Shown here piece after piece: positions 9,208 through 17,789 of a stretch of DNA of 34,618 bases. Source of the stretch: Limosilactobacillus avistercoris (GTDB lineage: Bacteria > Bacillota > Bacilli > Lactobacillales > Lactobacillaceae); NCBI RefSeq assembly GCF_014836425.1, contig NZ_JACSQW010000021.1:1-34618 (forward strand), given 5' to 3'. Positions within the stretch are counted from its first letter, which is position 1, and each line of letters opens with the position of its first letter. The translations under genes were made by a program, and so were the position numbers. The notes under the pieces are model-generated. The model made no database searches. It saw only the letters and a list, made by a program, of their open reading frames with translations, and was not told where the DNA came from.

Positions 9208-9237
9208 AGTATAACAGCCTTCGAGGAGGATTGTCTA
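9208..9237 (-). promoter_or_regulatory. Promoter for divIC
   Basis: On the minus strand: -35 TAGACA (9237-9232), 18-nt spacer, -10 TATACT (9213-9208), 36 nt before the divIC start. Each hexamer matches consensus at five of six positions. Confidence 0.55.
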
Positions 9238-9288
9238 TAAACAATCGAAATTATTAAATGTTTTATTAATATTTGTTCATTAATAACC

Positions 9289-9555
9289 CTAATCAAAATT
9301 TTCTGCATAGGTTTCATCAATAATTTTATACATATTTTCTGCTTCGCTTTTCTTGGTTGTTTCAACGATCTGATTAACCTTAACAGTTTCAGTTTTATTA
9401 CCAAACTTAATCGTTAACGTATCCCCTGCAACAACTTGGCTTGAAGACTTAGCTGGCCGATCATTAATTAGGATTCTTCCTTGATCAGCAATCTCCTTTG
9501 CCACCGAACGTCGCTTAATAATTCTTGATACTTTGAGAAATTTATCTAATCGCAT
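9289..9555 (-). CDS. rqcP: S4-domain protein RqcP (YabO)
   Basis: Small S4 RNA-binding protein of 88 aa. Family knowledge: YabO/RqcP works with RqcH in ribosome-associated quality control, adding alanine tails to stalled nascent chains. The S4 fold is clear: MRLDKFLKVSRIIKRRSVAKE, then DQGRILINDRPAK and the strand VVAGDTLTIKFG. The C-terminus is acidic. ATG start with AGAGGAT-type ribosome binding site in the 15-nt gap after mfd, so it is probably cotranscribed with mfd. The spoVT, yabM and yabN genes that separate mfd and yabO in B. subtilis are absent here. Confidence 0.93.
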   Translation of the reverse strand: MRLDKFLKVSRIIKRRSVAKEIADQGRILINDRPAKSSSQVVAGDTLTIKFGNKTETVKVNQIVETTKKSEAENMYKIIDETYAENFD

Positions 9556-9570
9556 GTCATCCTCTTCTTT

Positions 9571-12500
9571 CTATTTTTTCTGTTCTTGCTTTAAATCACT
9601 TAATGCAGTAATGAATTTCAGGAGCTGGTGAAGCCAATCATCAACCGTCATCTTTGGTTGAATCACTAAACGAACACTTAGTTGATGATCTTCCTCACCG
9701 ATTGTTGCCTTGAACTTTGTCTGCGCTAATTCCTTAATGATTTGCGGCGCTGTAATATTCCGACTCCCTTTTTCCGTAAAGGTAATCATAATTTGGTCCC
9801 GTTGCCGCTTAATACTAGCAATCATTGCCAAGTCAGCATGGAGCTTCAATTGACTAATTAAGAGAAGGTTCCCAACTGCCTTCGGATAATCTCCAAACCG
9901 ATCAATCAAGTCACCCTGAATATCAAGAAGCTCATCGTCATTGGCTGCTGTTCGAATCGTCTTATATAACTCGATCTTCTGTTGTTGGTCATTAATGTAA
10001 TCATCAGGCAAGTAAGCTTCGACACCAAGTTCAACCTCAGCATCTGATTTATCCACCTGCTTCTTTCCATGCTTTTTGGCAACTGCATCACTCAACATTG
10101 AAGAATAGAGATCATAACCAACTGAATCAATAAAGCCGTGCTGTTGTTTTCCTAAAAGATTACCAGCACCCCGGATAGATAGGTCACGCATTGCAATCTT
10201 AAAGCCAGATCCTAATTCAGTAAAATCGCGAATTGCTGCTAGACGCTTTTCACCGAGTTCAGTTAGGACCTTATTGGGTTGGTACATAAAGTAAGCATAG
10301 GCAACCCGGTTACTCCGGCCGATCCGTCCCCGAATTTGATACAACTGAGCTAATCCCATCCGGTCAGCATTTTCAACAAATAAAGTATTTACGTTAGGAA
10401 TATCAACCCCAGTTTCGATAATCGAGGTTGTTACCAAAACATCATAGCCGCCCTGAATAAATTCGTAGAGAACCGATTCAAGTTCATTTTCACTCATTTG
10501 GCCATCTATATAGCCTATCCGTGCTTCAGGAACCAATTGTTGAAGACGGGCAACAGTCTCTTCAATATCCATTACCCGGTTATGAAGATAGTAAACTTGT
10601 CCACTACGTTGCATTTCCCTAAGGATCCCATCACGGATTGCTCCTGCATTTTGTTCCATCACGTAGGTTTGAATTGGATAACGACCAGCAGGTGGTGTTT
10701 CGAGAACAGAAAGATCCCGAACTCCTAGCATTGACATATGGAGCGTTCGGGGAATTGGTGTAGCAGTCAAGGTCAACACATCGACATTATTCTTCATTTG
10801 TTTCAGTTTTTCCTTATGCTTAACTCCAAAGCGTTGTTCCTCATCAACAATTAACAAGCCGAGATCCTTGAAATGAACATCCTTTGAAAGGATCCGGTGA
10901 GTTCCAACAACAACATCTATTGAACCATCAGCCAATCCCTTTTCGGTCTTTTTAAGTTCCTTTCGCGTCTTGAACCGGGACATCAGGGCAATTTCAATTG
11001 GAAAGCCTTCAAAACGCTTCTTCATTGTGTCGTAATGTTGCTGAGCTAAAACAGTAGTCGGTACAAGAAAGGCCACTTGCTTACCACCAGTAACGGCCTT
11101 AAAGATTGCTCGCAAGGCTACTTCTGTTTTCCCGTAACCAACATCACCTACTAGTAGGCGATCCATTGGTTTAGGTTTCTCCATGTCTTCCTTAATTTCA
11201 GTAATACTCCGGAGCTGATCCCGAGTTTCAGAATAAGGGAAGTTAGCATCAAACTGTTTTTGCAAATAGTCATCCTTAGGAAAAGCATAACCCTTTTCGG
11301 TTTCCCGCTTAGCATAAAGATCAACTAACTCATCAGCGATATCTTCAACCTTAGAGGCAACCCGACGCTTCGTTTTAGCCCATTCATTACCACCAAGCTT
11401 GTTAATATGTGGCGTCTTTGATTCAGCCGAAACGTACTTTTGAACCAAGTTTAATTGGGTAACCGGAACAAAAATCTGCGCATTGTTTCGGTAGTTAATC
11501 ACCATGTAGTCTTGATGCACGCCATCGACTTCCATCGTCCGAATCCCGCTAAAGATCCCGATCCCGTGATTAACATGGACAACATAATCTCCTGGCTTGA
11601 GATCTAAGTAGTTCTTAATCCGCTCGGCATTAGCTAACTTTTGCGGACGGATCCGGCGCTTCTTTACCTGCTTAAACATTTCCCCTTCAGTAATCACTAC
11701 TAATCCCATCTGAGGAATTTCAAAGCCGTTTGCTAGGTTAGTGGGGACCAATTGAACAATATTTTGCTGAAGTTGGTTCAATTCGGTTGTGGTGACCTTA
11801 ATACCAAAATCATCCATTGTTCGTGCAATCTGGTCGCGACGCTCCTTACTGCTTGCCATTAAAATAACGGTTTGTCCTTGATCGATCCACCGTTGCATTT
11901 CTGTTTTTAGCAGGGGCATTTGGCCGAAGAACCGTTGCATTGTCCGACTTCCCAGGTCAGTCATTACCTTAAACCGTAATTGGCCCATCCCTTTACGGAA
12001 AAGTGCCCAGAAATCTTGAGCATGTTCATCCTGGCTCATGAGTTGACTAACATCATGACCAAGACTTGTCGCCTGGAGAAGTTGTTGGTGTTTAGCCTTA
12101 TCTTCTAGCCATCCTAACTCCTCCTCACTAATCTCTTTGGCAGTCTGCTTAATTCGCGTCCAATCATCAAAATGAACCACACCATCGACAGAAAGGTAAT
12201 CCAGCAAAGAATGCTTTTGTGAATAAATCAGATCAGTAAAGACCAACAATTCGTTAGTTAACTGGTGTTGCTTTAAGGCTGTTAATAATGGTTCAAACCA
12301 GTTTGCAAGTTGCTCTTGTTCATCTTCACCATCTACCTGTTCTTTTAGTTGGTGATACTGCTTGGTTAATTCTTTTTCCACCCGTGAAAATTCAGTAGCC
12401 GGAAGGATAAAGTCAGTTGCCGGAAGAATTTCGACTTCCTTCACGTTTTTGATACTTCGTTGCGTACTGGCATCAAAATATCTTAAAGAGTCAATTTCAG

Positions 12501-13089
12501 TATCAAAAAGGTCAACCCGCACTGGATCATCAGTGTTTAAGGCATAAATATCAATAATCGAGCCCCGGACAGCAAAGTCACCTGGTCGGAGAACCATTTT
12601 TTGTCGCTGATACCCCATTGAACTCAATTGTTCCGCTGCTGTTTCAGGATCAATCTCCCCACCAACTTTGAGAGTCAACCGAGCTTGGTCAAATAACTCA
12701 GGAGAGACAATATTTCGTCGCAATCCAGCAGTTGAAGCAAGGATAATTGCTGGTTTTTTATTAATCAATGCGTCCAGAGCTTGGACCCGCTGCAATCGAT
12801 AATTTGGTGAACTTGTTGCTACTTCGGCAGCAAGGACTTCCTCTACCGGAAATTGGTAGACCTCTTCTTCAGGTAATAAATTTTCCAAATCAGCAGCTAA
12901 TTCCTGCATATGGAAAAGACTATCGGTAATCACTAATTGTGGCTGGCCAAGTTTTCTTTTTAACGCTGCCAATAATAAAGTTCGTGCTGAACCGGAAATT
13001 CCAGTAATTAGTTGACGGTGATGTTGTTCAATCGCTGTAGCAACTTGTTTGAATTCCTTTGTCCGCGTACAAAAGTCAGTTAATTCCAA
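9571..13089 (-). CDS. mfd: Transcription-repair coupling factor Mfd
   Basis: Large DNA translocase that removes RNA polymerase stalled at lesions and recruits UvrA. Length 1172 aa is normal. Order: UvrB-like N-terminal module (about 1-350), a linker, the CarD-like RNA-polymerase-interacting domain near 495-560 (GDYVVHVNHGIG), and the RecG-like motor with Walker A GDVGYGKTE near 645 and Walker B DEEQRFG near 750. Motif VI reads QIRGRIGRSNR, and a C-terminal TRCF domain follows. The start is TTG at 13089-13087, preceded by AAAGGAGG 7 nt upstream; the conserved N-terminus begins there. It follows the pth gene, with a structured repeat between. Confidence 0.97.
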   Translation of the reverse strand: MELTDFCTRTKEFKQVATAIEQHHRQLITGISGSARTLLLAALKRKLGQPQLVITDSLFHMQELAADLENLLPEEEVYQFPVEEVLAAEVATSSPNYRLQRVQALDALINKKPAIILASTAGLRRNIVSPELFDQARLTLKVGGEIDPETAAEQLSSMGYQRQKMVLRPGDFAVRGSIIDIYALNTDDPVRVDLFDTEIDSLRYFDASTQRSIKNVKEVEILPATDFILPATEFSRVEKELTKQYHQLKEQVDGEDEQEQLANWFEPLLTALKQHQLTNELLVFTDLIYSQKHSLLDYLSVDGVVHFDDWTRIKQTAKEISEEELGWLEDKAKHQQLLQATSLGHDVSQLMSQDEHAQDFWALFRKGMGQLRFKVMTDLGSRTMQRFFGQMPLLKTEMQRWIDQGQTVILMASSKERRDQIARTMDDFGIKVTTTELNQLQQNIVQLVPTNLANGFEIPQMGLVVITEGEMFKQVKKRRIRPQKLANAERIKNYLDLKPGDYVVHVNHGIGIFSGIRTMEVDGVHQDYMVINYRNNAQIFVPVTQLNLVQKYVSAESKTPHINKLGGNEWAKTKRRVASKVEDIADELVDLYAKRETEKGYAFPKDDYLQKQFDANFPYSETRDQLRSITEIKEDMEKPKPMDRLLVGDVGYGKTEVALRAIFKAVTGGKQVAFLVPTTVLAQQHYDTMKKRFEGFPIEIALMSRFKTRKELKKTEKGLADGSIDVVVGTHRILSKDVHFKDLGLLIVDEEQRFGVKHKEKLKQMKNNVDVLTLTATPIPRTLHMSMLGVRDLSVLETPPAGRYPIQTYVMEQNAGAIRDGILREMQRSGQVYYLHNRVMDIEETVARLQQLVPEARIGYIDGQMSENELESVLYEFIQGGYDVLVTTSIIETGVDIPNVNTLFVENADRMGLAQLYQIRGRIGRSNRVAYAYFMYQPNKVLTELGEKRLAAIRDFTELGSGFKIAMRDLSIRGAGNLLGKQQHGFIDSVGYDLYSSMLSDAVAKKHGKKQVDKSDAEVELGVEAYLPDDYINDQQQKIELYKTIRTAANDDELLDIQGDLIDRFGDYPKAVGNLLLISQLKLHADLAMIASIKRQRDQIMITFTEKGSRNITAPQIIKELAQTKFKATIGEEDHQLSVRLVIQPKMTVDDWLHQLLKFITALSDLKQEQKK

Positions 13090-13180
13090 CTGGATTCCTC
13101 CTTTCTGCTTTTTTTATGGTTGTATTCAATTCTATATTCGATCAACTGAATAGGCTTGCTTTGCTGCGGTTTTTCAATTT

Positions 13181-13354
13181 CTACTGCAACATGGCTGAAA
13201 CGTGCTCACCCCGACCGCAAGCTCTATCTATTGCAACATGGTCAAAACGTGCTTCGCCCGAATTTTCTAGAGCTAGCGACCCCCTTCCTAGGCGCAAGTC
13301 GCCTTCGTCAGGAGAAATCGCTAGCCTTTCGGAAATTCTCTAGGGCGAAAGCAC
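13181..13354. repeat. Structured intergenic repeat: tandem 35-nt copies plus large imperfect palindrome
   Basis: Two direct copies of about 35 nt lie at 13181-13215 and 13228-13262, 47 nt apart; both contain TGCAACATGG and ACGTGCT and differ at a handful of positions. The second copy runs into a large imperfect hairpin: 13249-13279 pairs with 13318-13354, outer stem GTGCT-TCGCCC and inner stem GCTAGCGA. At the tip is a small hairpin AGGCG-CAAGT-CGCCT. It fills the pth-mfd gap and abuts the pth stop codon. It looks richer in G+C than the flanks. It may be a REP-like or MITE-like family, or a structured RNA or terminator of pth. I do not recognise a named family. Confidence 0.6.
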
Positions 13355-13355
13355 T

Positions 13356-13916
13356 CTAGTTGTATTCATTCATCAAACTTGCAAAGTCTTTGCCTTTAAC
13401 CCAGTCTTCAAGGGCGTGTTCGGCGGTGAGGACGGCTTGGTCAAAGTTTGGTCGTTCATCTTTAGTAAATTTGCCAAGGACATGGCTGACAACGGTTCCG
13501 TGTTGAGGATGATCAATTCCAACCTTAACCCGGTTGAACTTATTAGTGCCTAAAGCGTTGATGATACTCTTTAGTCCATTGTGACCACCTGAAGCACCAT
13601 GGGTTTTCAACCGGACCTTACCAACTGGCATATCAAGGTCATCATTAACCACTACTAAATCATCAAGATCAATATCATAGTAGTCAACTAGTGGACCTAC
13701 AGCTCTTCCTGAATCATTCATAAAGGTTGTGGGTTTAACTAGCATTACTTTTTCACCATCAATCATTCCAGTAACCGCCACTGCCTCTTGTTTAAGGTGA
13801 GTAAAGGCCCCTAAATGATAGTCTCGTGCTAATTGATCAACTACCATAAACCCAGTATTATGACGGGTTTCATCGTAGCGTGTTCCGATATTTCCTAAGC
13901 CAACAATCATCTTCAT
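13356..13916 (-). CDS. pth: Peptidyl-tRNA hydrolase
   Basis: Releases peptides from peptidyl-tRNAs that drop off ribosomes, recycling tRNA. The 186 aa fit the family. Present are the N-terminal GLGNIG and the catalytic His region YDETRHNTGFMVVD (His20). Also present are KPTTFMNDSGRAV, VVNDDLDMPVGKVRLK with the catalytic Asp, and GASGGHNGLKSI. ATG start with AGAGGGGGACG about 9 nt upstream. The TAG stop touches the repeat at 13181-13354. The upstream leader carries a terminator-like hairpin, so expression may be attenuated. Confidence 0.97.
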   Translation of the reverse strand: MKMIVGLGNIGTRYDETRHNTGFMVVDQLARDYHLGAFTHLKQEAVAVTGMIDGEKVMLVKPTTFMNDSGRAVGPLVDYYDIDLDDLVVVNDDLDMPVGKVRLKTHGASGGHNGLKSIINALGTNKFNRVKVGIDHPQHGTVVSHVLGKFTKDERPNFDQAVLTAEHALEDWVKGKDFASLMNEYN

Positions 13917-13946
13917 TATTTATTCGTCCCCCTCTAAGCGAAATGC

Positions 13947-14009
13947 AAAAAGGCCGCCTTACTTGCAGCCCCGTGCTTATTTATTTCATCTAATTCTGAT
14001 GTAGAATTA
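13947..14009 (-). promoter_or_regulatory. Structured pth leader with terminator-like hairpin
   Basis: On the minus strand the leader first forms TAATTCT/AGAATTA (arms 14009-14003 and 13997-13991, 5-nt loop). It then forms GGCTGC/GCGGCC (arms 13970-13965 and 13957-13952, one G-U pair), followed directly by TTTTT (13951-13947). The second hairpin has the form of an intrinsic terminator, yet it lies only about 12 nt before the pth ribosome binding site and no gene precedes it on this strand. It may be an attenuator or the end of a small RNA of about 70 nt. No known riboswitch class recognised. Confidence 0.45.
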
Positions 14010-14019
14010 CCTGCATGTT

Positions 14020-14048
14020 ATTATACCGTAGCTATGACTAAAACTAAA
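14020..14048 (-). promoter_or_regulatory. Candidate pth promoter
   Basis: On the minus strand a consensus -10 TATAAT (14025-14020). The -35 at the right distance (TTTAGT, 14048-14043) is weak. A transcript would start near 14013, just before the leader hairpins. Confidence 0.4.
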
Positions 14049-14133
14049 ACGATTCACGTTGATTACCATTCTCGACATTATTACATTAATTATTCTTAAT
14101 TCTCTCATCTTGTTCTAATATAAGTGAAAATAA

Positions 14134-14142
14134 TGTGTTATG
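14134..14142 (+). promoter_or_regulatory. Extended -10 promoter for cbpA
   Basis: TGTTATGAT, an extended -10, lies about 43 nt before the cbpA start. No convincing -35 at 17 nt; TTGTTC at 14109-14114 is too far upstream. Confidence 0.35.
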
Positions 14143-14184
14143 ATGTTTTATGCACTAAAACGTTTGTAGTAAAGGAAGAACATT

Positions 14185-14820
14185 ATGATTTTCAGTTCGC
14201 TCATTAAAAAGAAAGAAGAACTTACAACACTCCCTGAAAATGCGACCTTACAGGAAGCATTAACAGTTCTTGAAAATACCGGTTACCGGTGTGTCCCTAT
14301 TTTAGATAAATCAGGAAAGATTTTTCGGGGTAATATCTACAAGATGCATATTTACCGTCATAAGTCACGCAACGGTGATATGACTCTTCCCGTAACTTCG
14401 CTCCTTAAAAACTCCACTAAGTTTGTTTCAATTAACGCTGCTTTCTTCTCCGTATTCTTCGCAATTCGTGACTTGCCGTACATCGCTGTTTTAGACGAAA
14501 ATAACCAATTTTATGGTATCCTCACCCATAATCGTTTACTCCGGATGCTCGCCGCGGGCTGGAATGTTAATAACGGAAGTTACGTCTTAACAGTTGTTGC
14601 CCATGACGAACGGGGAGCCTTAATGAATGCTGCTAAAGAAATTACACGGTTCTGTCAAATCGTTAACGTCATCTCATTAGATCCTGACCATTCGTCAGTG
14701 AAACAAGTCCTTTTCACATTACCAACCGATGTCGATCATGACCGGATGGAACGGATCGTTCGCCGATTAACAAAGAAGGGCTTTGAAGTAACTGAAATTG
14801 AAGACTTACATAAAGCATAA
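14185..14820 (+). CDS. cbpA: Cyclic-di-AMP-binding CBS protein CbpA
   Basis: Cytoplasmic protein of 211 aa. A pair of CBS domains covers about residues 10-125 (ENTGYRCVPILDKSG and DLPYIAVLDENNQFYGIL), followed by an ACT-like C-terminal half. This architecture and the segment GNIYKMHIYRHK match the CbpA family, described in Listeria as a c-di-AMP receptor; its cellular output is not settled. ATG start with AAAGGAAG 9 nt upstream. It is a single-gene plus-strand unit, divergent from pth, and ends at a long palindrome and a strong terminator shared with codA. Cofactor binding is inferred from the family. Confidence 0.8.
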   Translation: MIFSSLIKKKEELTTLPENATLQEALTVLENTGYRCVPILDKSGKIFRGNIYKMHIYRHKSRNGDMTLPVTSLLKNSTKFVSINAAFFSVFFAIRDLPYIAVLDENNQFYGILTHNRLLRMLAAGWNVNNGSYVLTVVAHDERGALMNAAKEITRFCQIVNVISLDPDHSSVKQVLFTLPTDVDHDRMERIVRRLTKKGFEVTEIEDLHKA

Positions 14821-14825
14821 AAATA

Positions 14826-14944
14826 GGGAGGGAGCTGGGAATTAACCTCCTCGAGAGCCTGGTCGGCTAACCTAGAACGATGAATGATGATGTAATTATC
14901 AGAATCGTTCGTAGTTAGCCTCGAAGGCTCTGGTTGATTCCCGC
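14826..14944. repeat. Long imperfect palindrome downstream of cbpA
   Basis: Arms 14833-14881 and 14904-14944 can fold back over most of their length. Paired blocks are GGGAAT-AACC, AGAGCC, GGCTAAC and GAACGAT, separated by small interior loops; the terminal loop is about 22 nt. The left side begins GGGAGGGAGCTGGGA. No open frame or T-run goes with it, and a strong terminator lies further downstream, so it is not just the cbpA terminator. Probably an intergenic palindromic repeat of the genome or a structured 3' RNA. Confidence 0.55.
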
Positions 14945-14983
14945 GATTAGACTCTATAAGTTCAAAGAATATTAGTGACAGAA

Positions 14984-15030
14984 AATAAGGTGGTAAGAAA
15001 AAACAAAATGTTTTTTCTTACCACCTTATT
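14984..15030. terminator. Bidirectional terminator between cbpA and codA
   Basis: Perfect 22-bp inverted repeat (14984-15005 and 15009-15030, core AAGGTGGTAAG) with a 3-nt loop. T-run on plus (to about 15035), shorter T-run on minus. It serves the converging cbpA and codBA transcripts. Confidence 0.92.
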
Positions 15031-15033
15031 TTT

Positions 15034-16272
15034 TTATTCCAAGTTTATTTTCGTCTCTGCTGGTTTAGTCTGAGCAAGAATTTTTCCGTGACGGACATTA
15101 GCTAATACTTCAACATGCTTGTTTAAGGCATTGTAGAAATCAGGAGCATTTAGCAAAATGAAGTTCGCTGGTTTGCCAACCTCAATTCCATATTTATCAG
15201 TAATATGAAGCGTTTTGGCTCCATTATAGGTAACAAACTTAAAGGCATCTTGAAGTTGGTGGTAACCCATTAAATGTCCTGCATAAACACCCATCGTTAC
15301 TGCATCGAGCATGTTCCCATTACCAAGTGGGTTCCATGGATCTTGAACATCATCTTCACCAAAAGAAACATTCATCCCCGCTTCGGTTAATTCTTTTACC
15401 CGGGTCATCCCCCGTCGCTTTGGATAGGTATCAAATCGACCACCTAAATGGATATTGACCAATGGATTAGCTACAAAGTTAATCTCACTCATCTTTAACA
15501 GACGGAATAGCTTATAAGTATAAGCATCATTGTACGAACCCATGGCGGTGGTATGACTAGCAGTCACCCGATCCTTCATTCCTCGTTCATAGGCTTCAGT
15601 AGCCAAAACTTCAAGGTTACGTGAAGCTGGGTCATCGATTTCATCACAGTGAACATCAACCAGGCGATCGTAGTGATCAGCCAACTTCATCAGGAAGTGG
15701 ACTGATTGCCAACCATACTCGGTAGTAAATTCAAAATGAGGGATCCCACCAACAACGTCGAGTCCTTCCTTAACTGCTTGCTCCATTAATTCACGACCAT
15801 GAGGGAAGCTAAGAATTCCTTCTTGAGGAAAGGCAACTAATTGCAAATCAATTTGATCCTTTAATTCTTCTCGTAATTCGAGCAATGCTTGAGCAGCAAT
15901 CAAATGGGGATCAGTTACGTCAACATGGCTACGAATGTGCTGAATACCATGACCAACCATGTTTTTAATGGTTGCCTTTGCCCGCTTTTTAACATCTTCA
16001 ATCGAAAGATCCTGCTTTCGTTCGCTCCAGATACGAATTCCATCAAATAGTGTCCCCGTTTCGTTCCATTCGGGTTCACCGGCAGTCAAGGTTGCATCAA
16101 GGTGAACATGAGAATCAACAAATGGTGGTAACATTAATGCTTCGTTACCTTCAATTACTTGTTCACCTTCGCGTGGCTTAATTTCTGTTGCAATTTCAGT
16201 AAACTGACCATCAGTAACCCGAACATCTTTTAATTCTTCTTCGTTATCAACATGAACATTCTTAATTAGCAT
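15034..16272 (-). CDS. codA: Cytosine deaminase
   Basis: Amidohydrolase-superfamily enzyme converting cytosine to uracil and ammonia. The 412-aa sequence closely resembles E. coli CodA as I know it. Metal ligands HVH at residues 55-57, then FPQEGILSFPHG, the catalytic VDVHCDEIDDP, ASHTTAMGSYNDAY, and GEDDVQDPW with the metal and catalytic Asp pair. One difference: E. coli has His before the DD where this protein has Glu. ATG at 16272 overlaps the codB end by 11 nt, with AAGGAG inside codB. It is the second gene of a codBA operon behind a PyrR-like attenuator. A strong terminator lies just beyond its stop. Confidence 0.92.
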   Translation of the reverse strand: MLIKNVHVDNEEELKDVRVTDGQFTEIATEIKPREGEQVIEGNEALMLPPFVDSHVHLDATLTAGEPEWNETGTLFDGIRIWSERKQDLSIEDVKKRAKATIKNMVGHGIQHIRSHVDVTDPHLIAAQALLELREELKDQIDLQLVAFPQEGILSFPHGRELMEQAVKEGLDVVGGIPHFEFTTEYGWQSVHFLMKLADHYDRLVDVHCDEIDDPASRNLEVLATEAYERGMKDRVTASHTTAMGSYNDAYTYKLFRLLKMSEINFVANPLVNIHLGGRFDTYPKRRGMTRVKELTEAGMNVSFGEDDVQDPWNPLGNGNMLDAVTMGVYAGHLMGYHQLQDAFKFVTYNGAKTLHITDKYGIEVGKPANFILLNAPDFYNALNKHVEVLANVRHGKILAQTKPAETKINLE

Positions 16273-17638
16273 GACGTGCTCCTTTCCGGTCGTAAATGGC
16301 CATCAAAATGTAGTAAAGTACTCCGCTTAAAACCATATCAACAAAAGTTGCGCCAACTGTATTCGCAAAAATTGGCATCTGATGGACTGCAATAAAGAAC
16401 GCAACCCCTAAGGCAAAGACGAGGTATGCAATCCAATTAATTCCGTGGTGGTACCAGTACTTACCATTAATTAACCCGAGCTGCTTAACATCATAGTGAC
16501 GGTGCGCGCGAATGTAGAAGTCAGTGCAGATGATGGCAATTGTTGGTCCCAGAACCATTCCAACGTAATCAAGGAAGGATTCAAAAGTATCCAAGAAACT
16601 ACCAACGAACATTGGGATAAAAGTTACCACCGTTGCTAGGAGAACCACAATCCATAATGAATATTTCAAACGTAGGCGGATAAAAATATTGGATAAAGCT
16701 GAACCAGCTGCAAGGAGGTTAACCGCATTAGCAGTCATTGAAGTCAAGATAATTACTAAGAAGGCAACTACACCAAGGCCAAGTTTGCTTGCAATCGTTG
16801 ATGGATCTGAATTGTTTGCATTGTAGACGCCACTTGAGATTGCAATACTAATCGTAGAAATCAAACCAATGAAGGCAAACCATACGACCCCAATCAAGGC
16901 TCCCCAAAATGGTGTGTGAATTGCGTTATTTTTAATTGAAGTAAACCGGGTAAAGTCGGCCCCAGCAGTCACCCAGGCTAAGTTAAAAGCAGCAACATAA
17001 TCAATCGCTGCCCCTGTAGCCATTCGTGCATTAGCAGGAACGTGCCAATCAATAATTTGGCTCATCGAAACTGTCTTAAAAACAGCAACAGATTCCCAAA
17101 TCACAAAGATAAAGACAAGGATAATCCCAATTCGTTCAATCAATTGAACTGAACGGGAACCACTTGAAACACTGAGAATGTGAAGAACGCTCATAATTAA
17201 GATCCCCACAACTAAGCCCTTATCACCACCGGGCTGTCCCCAAATTGGCCAATGAAGTAGTTGATGGAAAAGAAGGCTAACCGATTGAGCAGCAATAAAA
17301 GTATTAACTGCCGTCCAGCCGATAAACTGGGTAATGTTAACTAATGAAGGCAGATAACTACCACGTTCCCCGAATGATGCTCGGCTAACTGCCATCGTTG
17401 AAACACCGGTTTTATAACCGATGTACCCAATCAAACTTAAGAAAACATACGATAAGGCTGATGAAAGAACTAGGACTTTCATCGCTACGGCAAATCCACA
17501 GGCTGCCAGGACACCCCCAACAAACCACGTTCCGTTATTTGCGTTTGCCCCAACCCAGGTTGCAAACATATCCCACCGGGTTGTTCGCCGACTTTTCACC
17601 GGGATACTTAAGATTGGCGTGTGTTGTTTATCTTCCAC
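16262..17638 (-). CDS. codB: Cytosine permease (NCS1 family)
   Basis: Membrane transporter of 458 aa with about 12 hydrophobic segments. NCS1-family traits include GADFTRF in the middle and SFGERGSYLPSLVNITQFIGWT after the second segment. Pairing with codA argues for cytosine as substrate; a related purine or pyrimidine base is possible. The start is GTG at 17638-17636 with AGGAGG 7 nt upstream. The 3' end overlaps codA by 11 nt. Expression appears to be set by the attenuator at 17655-17773 from a consensus promoter that starts 5 nt after the alr stop. Confidence 0.88.
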   Translation of the reverse strand: MEDKQHTPILSIPVKSRRTTRWDMFATWVGANANNGTWFVGGVLAACGFAVAMKVLVLSSALSYVFLSLIGYIGYKTGVSTMAVSRASFGERGSYLPSLVNITQFIGWTAVNTFIAAQSVSLLFHQLLHWPIWGQPGGDKGLVVGILIMSVLHILSVSSGSRSVQLIERIGIILVFIFVIWESVAVFKTVSMSQIIDWHVPANARMATGAAIDYVAAFNLAWVTAGADFTRFTSIKNNAIHTPFWGALIGVVWFAFIGLISTISIAISSGVYNANNSDPSTIASKLGLGVVAFLVIILTSMTANAVNLLAAGSALSNIFIRLRLKYSLWIVVLLATVVTFIPMFVGSFLDTFESFLDYVGMVLGPTIAIICTDFYIRAHRHYDVKQLGLINGKYWYHHGINWIAYLVFALGVAFFIAVHQMPIFANTVGATFVDMVLSGVLYYILMAIYDRKGARHAN

Positions 17639-17654
17639 AATCGTTCCTCCTAAT

Positions 17655-17773
17655 AAAAAATAGCCTTGAGTCCCGTAAAGAACTCAAGGCTAGCCAATTC
17701 GCGTGATCGACTATGGATCACTGCTTACTTATTCGGTAGTCTTTCGTAGTCTCACGGGGCTACATTAAAGGAC
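17655..17773 (-). promoter_or_regulatory. PyrR-type transcription attenuator ahead of codBA
   Basis: On the minus strand 17773-17739 forms a hairpin. The outer stem is GTC..TTT/GAAAGAC, then an internal loop AATG, upper stem GTAG/CTAC, and tip CCCCGTGAGA, which contains the hexaloop CNGNGA (CCGTGA, 17757-17752). That hexaloop, the TCC bulge and the GAGACT flank are the marks of the PyrR-binding loop of pyr operons. Downstream is a perfect 11-bp terminator (17692-17682 with 17671-17661) with T-run 17660-17655. A further hairpin GTGATC/GATCAC (17722-17704) lies between. Expected logic: PyrR with UMP lets the terminator form. Site assignment is by eye. Confidence 0.7.
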
Positions 17774-17789
17774 CTCTAAATTACATAAA

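Noticed and set aside
13059-13343. 94-codon plus-strand frame across the mfd start and the repeat
   Set aside because: Made of repeat sequence and the antisense of mfd; no ribosome binding site and no family resemblance.
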